This document shows positions 25,339-34,366 of a stretch of 64,000 bases of DNA, piece after piece. Below the pieces are notes generated by a model. That model was given only the letters and a program-made list of their open reading frames with translations. It was not told the origin of the DNA and made no database searches. The DNA is taken from assembly GCA_963169045.1 (NCBI GenBank), contig CAUJDF010000002.1:62001-126000 (forward strand). Direction: 5' to 3'. The position numbers and the translations under genes were made by a program. This DNA is from Myxococcota bacterium. GTDB lineage: Bacteria; Myxococcota_A; Bradymonadia; UBA7976; UBA1532. How positions within the stretch are numbered: the stretch's first letter is position 1; every line of letters starts with the position of its first letter.

Positions 25339-26964
25339 TCAGATCTCGACCGCCACCGCGCATGCGGCGCCCCGCCCCGGCTCGGCCTCGTCCTGCCCCG
25401 CGTTCGGCGCGGACGGACAGTTGTCGTCGTCGTTCGGCACGCCGTCGCCGTCGAGGTCGAGCAGGCAGGGATCGTCCGGCGACTGGAAGTCATTGAAGAC
25501 GAACGGGCAGAGGTCCTCGCCGTTCGACGCCCCGTCATCGTCGAGGTCGGCGGCCTCGAGCTCGTCGCAGCTCGGTCCACCCGTCCTCTCCGGGTCGATC
25601 GGCGTCGGCCAGCGACAGTCGTCGGCGAAGTCGGGGATCGCGTCGCCGTCGGCGTCGGCGTAGAAGAGCTGGCAGGCGTCGCCGCGGCCGTCGCCGTCGA
25701 GGTCGAGCTGGTCGGGGTTGCTCACCTCGACGCAGTTGTCGACGTCGTCGAGGAGCCCGTCGAGGTCGGTGTCGACCAGCACGACCTCGCACGAGTCGCC
25801 CACGCCGTTCTCGTCGGCGTCGGCCTGGTCGGCGTTGGGGGCGTTCGGGCAGTTGTCGCACGCGTCGCCCCGCCCGTCGCCGTCGGCGTCGGAGAGATCG
25901 AAGAGGGGCAGCGCGGGGCAGGGATCGACGTCGTTGGGCAGCCCGTCGCCGTCGGTGTCGTCGGGGCCGGCCTGGCAGGCGTCTCCCCGGCCGTCGTGGT
26001 CGGCGTCGTCCTGGCCGGCGTTCCCCACGTCGACGCAGTTGTCGGCGGCGTCGGCGACGCCGTCGCCGTCGCGGTCGAGCACCGGCATGCCGGCGCAGGC
26101 GTCGCCCCTGCCGTCCCCGTCCGCGTCGGCCTGGTCGGGGTTGGCGGTCTCCGGGCAGTTGTCGCAGACGTCCCCGAGGCCGTCGCGGTCGCTGTCGAGC
26201 TGGTTGGGGTTGGGCGCCTCCGGGCAGGTGTCTCCCTCGCGGATGCCGTCGCCGTCGGGATCCTGCCCGAGCGGATCGCCGTCACAGGCGTCCCCCAGCC
26301 CGTCCCCGTCCGCGTCGGCCTGGTCGCCGTTGGGGGCCTGCGGGCAGTTGTCGCGGTCGTCGGGCACCCCATCGCCGTCGACGTCGGCCGGCGGCGCCGG
26401 ATCGTCGCAGACGTCGCCCCGGCCGTCCCGATCGGCGTCGGCCTGGTCGGGGTTGGCCGCCTCACGGCAGTTGTCGAGGTCGTCGGGGACGCCGTCGCGG
26501 TCGGCGTCCGCCGGCGCGGTCTCGTCGCAGGCGTCGCCCTGGCCGTCCGCGTCCGCGTCGGCCTGGTCGGCGTTGTCGTGCGCCGGGCAGTTGTCGATCG
26601 CGTCGAGGATGCCATCGCCGTCGCCATCGACGGGGGGCGCGGCGTCGGGCAACGCGCCGCCGACGCCGGCGTCGGCACCGCCCCCGGCGCCACCGCCGCC
26701 CCCGACGCCACCCGAGCCGGCATCAGCCAGGGTCGGGCCACCGCCCTGAGCGCCGGCGCCGCCCCCCTCGCCTCCCTCGCCGCCGCCTCCCTCGCCGCCG
26801 CCGCCTCCCTCGCCGCCCGCGCCGCCGGCTCCGCCGCCGCCTGCTCCCCCGAGACCGCCCGGATTCCCGGACGGATCGGCGCCGCCGGTCTCGCTGTTGC
26901 AGGCTCCGAGCGCGAGCAACAGCGCGGCGACGACAGCGACGGACGAGCGGCGGAACACCGACAC
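25339..26964 (-). CDS. Lipoprotein with thrombospondin type 3 (Ca-binding) repeats
   Basis: The 541-residue protein starts with a lipoprotein signal (ALLLALGAC, Cys near residue 22), then a Gly/Ala/Glu-rich linker (~30-115) and tandem repeats of the type D-x-D-G-D-G-x-x-D-x-x-D-N-C (~120-530). Each repeat has the DxDxDG calcium-binding pattern and Cys residues that would form disulphides. Thrombospondin type 3 repeats bind Ca2+ and give extended rods; this is probably an outer-membrane surface protein. The GTG at 26964 is chosen for its strong GGGGAGG site 6-7 nt upstream and for the signal peptide. It is the first gene of an operon with the collagen-like gene and has a clear promoter with an inverted repeat. 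Confidence 0.85.
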   Translation of the reverse strand: MSVFRRSSVAVVAALLLALGACNSETGGADPSGNPGGLGGAGGGGAGGAGGEGGGGGEGGGGEGGEGGGAGAQGGGPTLADAGSGGVGGGGGAGGGADAGVGGALPDAAPPVDGDGDGILDAIDNCPAHDNADQADADADGQGDACDETAPADADRDGVPDDLDNCREAANPDQADADRDGRGDVCDDPAPPADVDGDGVPDDRDNCPQAPNGDQADADGDGLGDACDGDPLGQDPDGDGIREGDTCPEAPNPNQLDSDRDGLGDVCDNCPETANPDQADADGDGRGDACAGMPVLDRDGDGVADAADNCVDVGNAGQDDADHDGRGDACQAGPDDTDGDGLPNDVDPCPALPLFDLSDADGDGRGDACDNCPNAPNADQADADENGVGDSCEVVLVDTDLDGLLDDVDNCVEVSNPDQLDLDGDGRGDACQLFYADADGDAIPDFADDCRWPTPIDPERTGGPSCDELEAADLDDDGASNGEDLCPFVFNDFQSPDDPCLLDLDGDGVPNDDDNCPSAPNAGQDEAEPGRGAACAVAVEI

Positions 26965-26993
26965 GGGTACCTCCCCGGTGAAAAATTCCACCA

Positions 26994-27012
26994 GCACAAG
27001 ATCAGCTTGTGC
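26994..27012. promoter_or_regulatory. operator-like perfect inverted repeat in the promoter
   Basis: GCACAAG (26994-27000), ATCAG, CTTGTGC (27006-27012): seven-base arms with a five-base centre, 19 bp in all. It covers the -10 and part of the spacer, where a bound regulator would block RNA polymerase. The spacing fits a dimeric helix-turn-helix protein. No regulator gene adjoins it, so the binder is unknown. Confidence 0.5.
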
Positions 27013-27026
27013 ACGAAACATGTCAA
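26998..27026 (-). promoter_or_regulatory. sigma70-type promoter of the TSP3/collagen-like operon
   Basis: On the minus strand, a perfect -35 TTGACA (27021-27026) and GATCTT (26998-27003, three of six) are separated by 17 bp. The region is much more AT-rich than its surroundings. Transcription would start ~25-30 nt before the GTG at 26964. The -10 overlaps the inverted repeat at 26994-27012. Confidence 0.5.
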
Positions 27027-27221
27027 CACCAAACTTTTACCTACCTCGGACGGCGGGGAGAGGTCGGACGCGGGCGGTCAACCTGGCCGCGAACCGGCAG
27101 GGTGCGGTGACGTCGGACGGCTTCGAGGGGGCGGGGGCAGGAGGATGGGCGCCGCGAGGGGCATCACCGGGCCGCCGCGACGACGACGGACGCGCCGCGG
27201 TGCAGGACCGGTCGGCGCGCG

Positions 27222-30200
27222 CTACTCGTCGCCGTGGGGCTCGCGCTCGCGGTAGTCGCTGGCGAGCTCGGGCTCGCCGATCGCCTCGAGGAAGTCGACG
27301 AACTGCGACTGCACGAGCTGCGCCTGGGCGTCGGCGCCGAGCCCCAGCAGGTAGCGCTGCAGCGCCTCGTAGAAGCCGCGCACGGCGGGCAGCCGGGGAT
27401 AGTCGAAGCCGGCGTCCGGGTCGTACTGCAGGTGTTCCTCGAAGAGGTACATCAGCTCGCCGACGTTGCCGACGGCGAACGAGAGCTCGCGACTCTCGGC
27501 GCGGGCGCGCAAGTACTCGTCGTACTCGCCCAGCCCGAGCAGGTCGTCGAACATCTCGTGGTACTCCTCGAACACCCGATGGAAGTTGCCGAGGCTGCGG
27601 TTGATGCGCGCCGCCGCCCGCACCGCCTCGAGCGAACGGCGCAGCCAGTCGCGGAACGCCGGCTCGGTCTGCGCCTCGTCGGCGCGCCGCCGGCAGATCT
27701 TGCTGATCTCGACGAAGCACTCGTCGATGCGCGTGGTGCTGTCGGGCATGCGCCCGAAGAGCTGGACGCAGCGCTCCACCATCTCGATGGCGCGCTCCTC
27801 GTCGGCCTCGTGGCGCGCCAGCGTCAGCAGGTGCTCGATGCGCAGCTCGAGGCCGAGCGGATCGACGCCGGGCACCGACGACGCCTCGAGCGCGCGGAAG
27901 CGCTCGCGCAGCATGCGGTAGCGGCCGAGGTCGCCCTGCTGACGGTACACGTCGCGCAGCGTCTCGCCCACGCTCTGCACGCGCTCCATGTCGCCGAGCT
28001 GGTCGTAGAGCCGGATGGCGTGCTCGAGGTGGTCGACGGCCTCCTCGGCGCTGCCCTTGCCGTCGACGAGCAGCAGCTCGCCGAAGCGCATGCGCACGTA
28101 GGCCCGCTGCTCGACGTTGAGCTCGTCGCCGCGCTCCTCGAAGAGCTTCACCGCCTGCCCGAGCACCGGCTTGCCGTCGTGGCCGGCCCGCAGGTGCAGA
28201 CGGTGGTCCACGAGCAGCAGCGTGATCAGTCCGTAGGCGTCGCCGACGCGCTCGTAGGCCTGCGCCGCCGTGTCGAACAGCGTCTTGCGCCGGCGCAGCG
28301 CGCCGGGCAGCTCGCGGTCGAGCGCCTCGTAGAGCGTGTCGGCCACCACCTGGTCGAGGCCCAGGGACTGCGCCAGCGAGCAGGTGCGCTCGGTGAGGCG
28401 TTCGACGTGCTCGACGCCGAAGAAGCCGGACTCGAGCAGCTCCTCGAGCTCGCGCAGCCGCACCGGCGGCTCCTCTTCGGCGAGCGGGTGCCAGCGCTCG
28501 AGCAGCTCGCCCATGCGCTCGCGGACGTCGTACACGATGCCCAGCGTCGTCGTGAGCACCCGCAGCCGCGCGATGCGGTTCTCGGACTCGCGCGCCAGGC
28601 CCTCGGCGCGGTCGAGCAGATCGACCGGCCACTGCAGCCGCTCCGGCAGCGGCGTGGCGTGGGCGGTCGGCCCCTCGCCGTACAGATCGGGCGGGTAGAA
28701 CTCGCCGCTCAGGCTGTCGTAGTGGGCGTCGACCATGCCCTGGATGATGTCGGCGGCGTAGGTGGCCATCTGCTCGGCCGCGTAGGGCAGCTGCCCCGTC
28801 GCCCGCGCCTCGTGGATGACCTCCTCGACCAGCGCAGGCGGCGTGGAGTTGCTCGCGTCGCTGTCGTTGGAGGCCGACAGCCGCTCCATCATCGCCTTGA
28901 TGGCGGCGCGGTCGTCGCGCAGCGTGCGCAGCTGTCCGATGACGTACGGGTAGAGGCGGTCGTGCAGGCCGGCCCACTCCCAGCGTCCCATCGCCTCGGC
29001 GAGCCAGCCGTAGACGCGCACCGCCTCGTCCCGCGGCGCGCGCGCAAGCTCGGCGAGCAGCTCGACCGTGCTCTGTCGCCCGGCGTTGTGATCGCCGGCG
29101 GCGTAACACACCTCGACCCGCGATCGCATGGCTTCGAGCCGCAGGCCCGCGTCGTCGACGTGGCCGGCCATCTGCACCGCGGCGTCGGCCATCGCCCGCG
29201 CCTCGGAGAAGTCGCCCATGACCTCTTTGAAGCGCGCGCGCACCGTCTGCAGGCGGATGTCGATCGCCAGACGCTCCGGGTCGAGGCCGTCGTCGGCGTG
29301 GGCCGCCTTGGCCAGGCGCAGCTGGCTCGCCGCCTCGGTCAGCGCCACGTAGATGCGGTGCCGGCGCTCGCGGTCCTCGCGGCGGCCGTAGCGGCCCGCG
29401 AGGTAGGAGTATCCGCCGCTCGTCTCGAACAGCCGCTCGACGAGCGTGACCGCCGCCTCGGCAGCCGCCGTGTGCCGGCGGGCGCGCGCGAAGTGCTTCG
29501 ACGCCGCCCAGAGCGACTCCTGCTCCTCGCGGATGCGGCGGTCGCGGCGCTTGGTCTCGGACCACGTCTCCGTCACGTCGAGGAAGGGCCGGCGCGGCTC
29601 CTCGAGCCCCGTCCCGCGGCGGCCGCTGGCGCGCAGCAGCGTCGCGACGCGCGCGTGCAGCGACTCGCGCGCCTGCTCCGAGAGCTCGTCGGCGAAGTGG
29701 AACGGCAGGTCGGCCGACAAGAACGCGTACAGGCCCTCGGCGGTCGATCCTTCCGGCTCGACCAGGCCGGTGGCCACCAGGGCCTGGATGCGGGCGCGCG
29801 CCGCCTCGAGCGGGACCTCCCAGAGGCGGGCCAGCAGGCCGGCCTCGAAACGTCGGCCGAGCACCGCCGCCGCCTGCAGATCGGCGCGCACGTGGGCCGG
29901 CATGTCGGGCACGAGGCCCGCGGCGAGCGCGCGCAGGCCCGCGGTCTCCGGGCGCTCCTCGAGCCGCGGATCGTCGATGGCGCGGCGGTTGGCCTGCCGG
30001 AACGCGCCCGCGCGCTCGGCCACGCCGATCAGGGCATCGACGAGACGCGGATTGCCGTGCGCCAGCTGCAGCACGCGGTCGACGAAGCGCGGCGCCGGCT
30101 CGCCGAACCGCGCCACCCGCGCCCGCACCCGCGCGCGCAGGACGTCGTCGTCGGGCGCCGGCAGCTGCCAGACGGCCTCGGGCACCGGCCGCCAGTCGGC

Positions 30201-30929
30201 CATCGGGCCGTCGCGGTCGGCGAGCGGGTCGGGGCTGGCGAGCACCAGCAGCAGCCGGAACGGCCCGCCGGCACGCAGCGCGCGCGCGACCAGCTCGAGC
30301 ACGCGGCGCGAGGGCGGGTCGGCGCGGTGCGCGTCGTCGACGACGAGCAGCACCGGGTGCTCGCGGCTCACGTCCAGCAGCAGGTCGGCGAAGATCCGGT
30401 GGCGCGGCGGCGCGCCGCGCTCGTGGGGTCCGCTGCTGGGCAGCGCTGCGATGCCGGTGGCCGCGCTCAGGAAGTCGCTCGCCGGCAGCAGCCACGGCAC
30501 CCGCCCGCCCGTGCCGTCGACCGCAGGCGCCTTGGCCGTGTCGGCGGCCTGCGGGGCGCGGCGCGGCCCCTCGCCCGTCGGTGGCTCGTCGCCGCTCACC
30601 TCGATGGCGCGCACGCCCTCGGCCACACGCACCACGAGCTCTTCGAGCGTCCCGCGCTCGGTCGTCACGAAGGTGTCATCGGTGCACCGGCAGCTCACGA
30701 CCGCCGCCTGGTCGCCCGGCGTCGTCACGCTGTCGAGGAAGCCGGCGATCAGCGCGCTGCGGCCGCCGCCCGGCGGCGAGATGAGGTGCACGAGGCCGCC
30801 CTGCCCCGTCCGCGCCCGGGCCCAGGCCTCGCGAAGGCGCTCGAGCATCGCGGCGCGGCCGTTGCCGCCTTCGTGGAAGCCCGCCGGCTCTTCAGGGCCC
30901 ATCGGGTGCTCTGGGGGGCGTTCGCTCAT
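27222..30929 (-). CDS. STAND-like ATPase with long TPR-like region; Walker A Lys is Arg
   Basis: The 1235-residue protein has an N-terminal AAA/STAND NTPase domain (~22-430). Its P-loop reads PPGGGR57S with Arg where Lys is expected, and Walker B is VLLVVD198D199A. The rest is helical, with TPR-like pairs (LRIEHLLTLARHEADEERA, FRDWLRRSLEAVR). The Arg may weaken hydrolysis but could keep nucleotide binding. Such proteins act as signalling switches or scaffolds. The ATG at 30929 (GAAGGA ~11 nt upstream) is used. It overlaps the end of the upstream pseudokinase/FGE gene by 38 bp, so the two are coupled and probably partners. Similar ATPase/TPR parts occur in the cyclase at 18960. Confidence 0.78.
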   Translation of the reverse strand: MSERPPEHPMGPEEPAGFHEGGNGRAAMLERLREAWARARTGQGGLVHLISPPGGGRSALIAGFLDSVTTPGDQAAVVSCRCTDDTFVTTERGTLEELVVRVAEGVRAIEVSGDEPPTGEGPRRAPQAADTAKAPAVDGTGGRVPWLLPASDFLSAATGIAALPSSGPHERGAPPRHRIFADLLLDVSREHPVLLVVDDAHRADPPSRRVLELVARALRAGGPFRLLLVLASPDPLADRDGPMADWRPVPEAVWQLPAPDDDVLRARVRARVARFGEPAPRFVDRVLQLAHGNPRLVDALIGVAERAGAFRQANRRAIDDPRLEERPETAGLRALAAGLVPDMPAHVRADLQAAAVLGRRFEAGLLARLWEVPLEAARARIQALVATGLVEPEGSTAEGLYAFLSADLPFHFADELSEQARESLHARVATLLRASGRRGTGLEEPRRPFLDVTETWSETKRRDRRIREEQESLWAASKHFARARRHTAAAEAAVTLVERLFETSGGYSYLAGRYGRREDRERRHRIYVALTEAASQLRLAKAAHADDGLDPERLAIDIRLQTVRARFKEVMGDFSEARAMADAAVQMAGHVDDAGLRLEAMRSRVEVCYAAGDHNAGRQSTVELLAELARAPRDEAVRVYGWLAEAMGRWEWAGLHDRLYPYVIGQLRTLRDDRAAIKAMMERLSASNDSDASNSTPPALVEEVIHEARATGQLPYAAEQMATYAADIIQGMVDAHYDSLSGEFYPPDLYGEGPTAHATPLPERLQWPVDLLDRAEGLARESENRIARLRVLTTTLGIVYDVRERMGELLERWHPLAEEEPPVRLRELEELLESGFFGVEHVERLTERTCSLAQSLGLDQVVADTLYEALDRELPGALRRRKTLFDTAAQAYERVGDAYGLITLLLVDHRLHLRAGHDGKPVLGQAVKLFEERGDELNVEQRAYVRMRFGELLLVDGKGSAEEAVDHLEHAIRLYDQLGDMERVQSVGETLRDVYRQQGDLGRYRMLRERFRALEASSVPGVDPLGLELRIEHLLTLARHEADEERAIEMVERCVQLFGRMPDSTTRIDECFVEISKICRRRADEAQTEPAFRDWLRRSLEAVRAAARINRSLGNFHRVFEEYHEMFDDLLGLGEYDEYLRARAESRELSFAVGNVGELMYLFEEHLQYDPDAGFDYPRLPAVRGFYEALQRYLLGLGADAQAQLVQSQFVDFLEAIGEPELASDYREREPHGDE

Positions 30930-33204
30930 CGGCGCCAACGTCCTTCACGCAGCGGAAGCCGAGGTCGTTCGCCACCTCGTCGGGCGCCACGGGCTCGCGC
31001 CGGCTCACGCGCAGCTCGTAGGAGGGCGAGCGCCAGCCGCCGCCCATCACCGCCGGACCGCCGGCGGCCGTCGTCCACTCGCGCACGTTCCCGGCGAGGT
31101 TGACGACGCCGAAGGGGCTCTGGCCGCGCGTGGCGAACACGTCGACCGGCGCGGCGTAGGTGTGGCCGTCCTCGCGGTTGCCCATGGTGGCCGTGTTGCG
31201 GCCCGCGGCGCCGAAGTTGGCCTTGTGCTTGTCGTCGACGACCGGCGGCTCGTCGCCCCACGGGTAGAGGCGGGCGTCGTCGCCGCGGGCGGCGCGCAGC
31301 CACTCGTCGCCCGTCGGCAGGCGGCCGCCCGCCCAACGGCAGAACGCCGTCGCCGCGGCGAGATCGACGCCCACCGCCGGCTGTTCGGGGATCTCCCACC
31401 GCAGCGTGGCCGGCGGGCAGGCGCGCGCGCGCTCGCACTCGCCGTAGCGGCCCTGCGAGACCTCGTACACGTCGATGAAGAAGGCCGGCACCGCCACCGG
31501 CGGCCCGGCGGGCTCGAAGGCGTCGTCGGTGCAGCGCCTCTCGGCGTCGCCCCGCTTCGCGAGATCGGCCTTGCACTGGGCCGCGGCGAGCGCGCGCTGC
31601 GCCGGCGCCAGCCCCGGCGTCGCCGGCCCGGCGGTCACCAGGACCATGCCGGGCGGCGCGGCGACGACGGGCGGCGCGGCGGGGACGCTGGCCGGAGCGA
31701 CGGCTGCGCTCGCGGGCACGGCGGGGGCGCTCGCCGGAGCGACGGCGCTCGTGGGAGCGACGGCCCTCGTCGGCGGCGCTGGCGTCGCCACGGGCGTCGG
31801 CGCGTCGGCCGGCGGCGTCGCGCGCGCGCCGGTCGCCGTCGACGTCGGCGCCTCGCCGTGCGTCAGCCACCAGGCCGCCGCGGCGACGCCGGCGATCGCG
31901 GCCACGGCGACGGTGACACCGACGACGCGGGCGCCCCGGCTCGCCGGGCGGAGCCGCGCTTCGGCGCCGGAGCGCGCGCGGCGCGGCCGCTCGTCCTCGA
32001 TGCCGTGCATGGGCGCCGGCTCGGGGCGCTCGGCCGCTTCGGCGGGCGTCGCCCGGGGCGCCTCGGCCGCAGGCGCCTCCGCCGGGGCCTCTGCCCGCCG
32101 GGGCGGCGCGACCGGCAGTGGCGGCGCCGAGTCGGGGAGCGGCGGCGGCTCCACGCGCGGCTCGCGCAGCGACGGCGGCAGGGCGCGATCGAGCAACATC
32201 CCGAGCTCGAGCTCGAGGTGGCGGAGCCGCTGCGCCTCCGCGTCGCGGACCGTGGCCGCCGCCTCGGCCCGGTCGATGCGCTCGCCGTTCTCGCGCAGCC
32301 AGTTGCGGACCCAGCGCAGCTTGCTCTCGAGCTCCTGCAGGCGCTCGCGATGACGCGCCGTCTCGACCAGCAGGTCGCGGTCGATCGCGTGCCCCGCCGC
32401 CAGCTCCGCGTAACGCGTGTCGAGCAGCACGCGGAGGTGCGGGACGAGCGCGTCGATCACCGCGTCGGTCGTCGGGAACGCGGCGGCGTCGTTCATCACG
32501 CGCACCGCAAGCTCGCCGAGCCCGCCGAGGTCGCGCTCCGACTCGACGAAGTCCATCAGCACGTCGTCGAAGGCGCCGCCGCGGCCCTCGAGGCCCTCGA
32601 GCTCCGCCGCCGGCTTCGTCGAGGGCGGCGCGAGGCCGCTCAGTCCGAGGTAGAGCAGCTCGCCGACGCCGCGGACGTCGGCGCGGATGCCCGCCGCCGC
32701 GTCGCCCTCCACCGAGAGCGGCGCCCAGCCCACGAGCCGCACCGCCTCCGCCCCGCCCGGCCGCTCGACGAGCAGGACCGAACGCGCCGAGAGGCTGCCG
32801 TGGGCCACGCCCGCCCTGTGGACGGCGCGCAGCCCCGCCGCGACGTGCAGCGCGATCGTGGCGGCGTCGACCGGCGGCAGCGCCTCGCCGCGCAGCGCCA
32901 GGCGCGCCTCGAGATTCTGCCCCTCGACGTAGGCCTGGGCCACGTACGCCGGGAGCAGCTCGGTCTCGACGCGCACCACCTCGGGCACCACCGGGTGGCT
33001 GACGGCGCGCAGCCGCCGCGCCCACTCGAGGAAGCGCCCGCGATCGGTGCGTCCCGGCTGCTCGAGCAACAGCGACACGAGCGCCTCGGCATCGCCGAAG
33101 CGCGCCTTGAAGCGGCCCGCCCCCAGCCCGTCGCCCAGCCGCTCGAGGAACTGGACGTCCTCGACCGAGGGCTGCGGTCCGATCTCTAAAGAGGGGTGCG
33201 CCAT
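30892..33204 (-). CDS. Pseudokinase fused to an extracytoplasmic FGE-sulfatase-type domain
   Basis: The 770-residue protein has a kinase-like N-terminal domain (~10-270) without catalytic residues. HRD is replaced by HGS (GVAHGSLSARSVLLV) and DFG by VGW. Then come helices (~330-390), a Pro/Ala-rich stretch, a transmembrane segment (~424-446), another Pro/Ala linker and an FGE-sulfatase domain (~518-763; NLAGNVREWT, GGGWRSPSYE, DLGFRC). The FGE fold here more likely serves binding than formylglycine formation. The topology resembles a membrane receptor with an outside binding domain and an inside pseudokinase. The ATG at 33204 begins the kinase-like domain. Its 3' end overlaps the ATPase/TPR gene. 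The divergent gene at 33371 is 166 bp away. Confidence 0.8.
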   Translation of the reverse strand: MAHPSLEIGPQPSVEDVQFLERLGDGLGAGRFKARFGDAEALVSLLLEQPGRTDRGRFLEWARRLRAVSHPVVPEVVRVETELLPAYVAQAYVEGQNLEARLALRGEALPPVDAATIALHVAAGLRAVHRAGVAHGSLSARSVLLVERPGGAEAVRLVGWAPLSVEGDAAAGIRADVRGVGELLYLGLSGLAPPSTKPAAELEGLEGRGGAFDDVLMDFVESERDLGGLGELAVRVMNDAAAFPTTDAVIDALVPHLRVLLDTRYAELAAGHAIDRDLLVETARHRERLQELESKLRWVRNWLRENGERIDRAEAAATVRDAEAQRLRHLELELGMLLDRALPPSLREPRVEPPPLPDSAPPLPVAPPRRAEAPAEAPAAEAPRATPAEAAERPEPAPMHGIEDERPRRARSGAEARLRPASRGARVVGVTVAVAAIAGVAAAAWWLTHGEAPTSTATGARATPPADAPTPVATPAPPTRAVAPTSAVAPASAPAVPASAAVAPASVPAAPPVVAAPPGMVLVTAGPATPGLAPAQRALAAAQCKADLAKRGDAERRCTDDAFEPAGPPVAVPAFFIDVYEVSQGRYGECERARACPPATLRWEIPEQPAVGVDLAAATAFCRWAGGRLPTGDEWLRAARGDDARLYPWGDEPPVVDDKHKANFGAAGRNTATMGNREDGHTYAAPVDVFATRGQSPFGVVNLAGNVREWTTAAGGPAVMGGGWRSPSYELRVSRREPVAPDEVANDLGFRCVKDVGADERTPPRAPDGP

Positions 33205-33252
33205 GATCCGCGGCACCATAAGGCAGCGGGCCCCGCAGGGCAAGCGGGCCCC

Positions 33253-33274
33253 CGGCCGCCCGAACGGACGGCCG
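33253..33274. other. hairpin in the divergent intergenic region
   Basis: CGGCCG-c-CCG-aa-CGG-a-CGGCCG forms a stem of nine pairs with one mismatch in the 166-bp divergent gap between the 33204 and 33371 starts. There is no T run, so it is not a typical terminator. It could be an operator or a leader structure for either gene. Nothing else convincing is seen in this gap apart from GCAGGA before the 33371 start. Confidence 0.25.
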
Positions 33275-33370
33275 CAGCCCCCGGCCGGTCGCGGCCGAGG
33301 CGCGCCGGAACGTGCTTTCGGCAGCCATGCCCTTCCGTTTCCCCGGCGGTTCCCGCAGGATGCGCGCGCC

Positions 33371-34069
33371 ATGTCCTCCCCCTCTCCGCGTTGGCGCGCC
33401 GTGGCCTGGGTCGCGGGCATCACCGTGCTCCTCGTCGTCGTCGCCGCGTTCACCGTGCGGGTCGCCGGCCCCAACGTGGTCGGCTCGGGGCAGAAAGCCA
33501 CCGAGAAGGCCGCCATCTGGACGCTGCGCAACCTCATCTGGGCGCAGGACCTGTTGATCCGGCACCGCGGCCGCGCCGGCGTCTTCGCCGAGCTGGCCGG
33601 CACGCGCGGCGTCGACGGGCGCCCGCCGCTCGAGGCGCCGCTGGTGCGCGAGCCGTTCGCCGCCCTGCAGCGCGGCCCCCATGGCGAGGTGGCGGCGCTC
33701 AGCGGCTACCACTACGCCGTCTTCGTCGAGGCGGCGGGCGGCGCGCCGGCGACGGACGGCGCGGGCACCCCCGCCCCCGCCGCGCGCCGCTGGGTGGCCT
33801 ACGCGTGGCCGTCGCGGCGCGGCGTCAGCGGCCTCGCCGCGTTCTGCATCGACCAGGACGAGAACATCCTCGAGACGGCCAACGACGCCCCCGGCCAGGG
33901 CTACGACGGCCTGGCCAGGGTCCCGGCCTGGGACGCGTGCCTCGCCGCGACCGGCGAGGGCCTGCCCGACGGCCTCGAGCCCGGCACCGGCCGCGACGGC
34001 GGCGCCTGGGCGCGATGGCGCGGCCGTCAGACGAAGCGCGCCCGCGAGTCGCACGCCGACGCACGATGA
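33371..34069 (+). CDS. Pilin-like/DUF2950-like membrane-anchored protein
   Basis: The 232-residue protein has one N-terminal transmembrane helix (~10-32) and a periplasmic domain. Its pattern of a helix (AAIWTLRNLIWAQDLL), a beta sheet (GYHYAVFVE, WVAYAWPSRRG), FCIDQDENILET and a final Trp-Asp-Cys recalls type IV pilin-like or DUF2950 proteins. These share 'AQ...' and 'G-Y-x-F' segments. No prepilin peptidase site (Gly before a Phe-rich helix) is visible, so it need not be assembled. The function is unknown. The ATG at 33371 follows GCAGGA. Its stop TGA at 34067-34069 is directly joined to the dispersed repeat copy B. Confidence 0.6.
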   Translation: MSSPSPRWRAVAWVAGITVLLVVVAAFTVRVAGPNVVGSGQKATEKAAIWTLRNLIWAQDLLIRHRGRAGVFAELAGTRGVDGRPPLEAPLVREPFAALQRGPHGEVAALSGYHYAVFVEAAGGAPATDGAGTPAPAARRWVAYAWPSRRGVSGLAAFCIDQDENILETANDAPGQGYDGLARVPAWDACLAATGEGLPDGLEPGTGRDGGAWARWRGRQTKRARESHADAR

Positions 34070-34243
34070 GCTCGAGCTTCGCCATTTCGGCGTGAGGCCG
34101 AGCAACGACCGAGTCGCAGCAAGGAGCAAGGCGAGTTCCGGTCGAAGGCGTGCTTGATGCGCGTCGAGACCGAAATGCGCCGCGCGACGCAGCGGCGGCC
34201 GGTCGGGGCCGGCCGCAGGCAGCCGAAGATGGCGAAACTCGAG
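34069..34243 (+). repeat. Dispersed intergenic element, copy B, with near-perfect terminal inverted repeats
   Basis: This ~175-bp element begins at the last base of the upstream stop codon. Its left end CTCGAGCTTCGCCATTTCGG (from 34071) matches the reverse complement of its right end CTCGAGTTTCGCCATCTTCGG (34223-34243, here shown in two parts: CTCGAGTTTCGCCAT + CTTCGG) with one mismatch and one gap. The interior shares two long blocks with 8477-8716. It lies in the same orientation relative to the upstream gene as copy A. It has the look of a miniature inverted-repeat element or an RNA that folds back on itself. No target-site duplication is clear. Confidence 0.75.
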
Positions 34244-34334
34244 GACAAGGCCGGCTGAACGATCGGAGGCGCGGCCGGGGTCCCACCGGCGCCGGCGGCC
34301 GGTCCGAAGCTCGCTTCGCCCGCGCCCGCTCGGC

Positions 34335-34340
34335 TAGACT
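34335..34340 (+). promoter_or_regulatory. putative -10 element of the OmpA-like gene
   Basis: GC-TAGACT matches TATAAT at four of six positions and lies 26 nt before the ATG at 34367. No good -35 was seen. The gap 34244-34366 otherwise holds only GC-rich sequence. Confidence 0.25.
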
Positions 34341-34366
34341 GCCGCGGCAATCCGGATGGGCGGGCG

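Noticed and set aside
30892-33204. Reading the FGE-type domain as a true formylglycine-generating enzyme for sulfatases
   Set aside because: No sulfatase gene is near, and the domain hangs outside the membrane on a pseudokinase. A binding role is more likely, though this is not proved.
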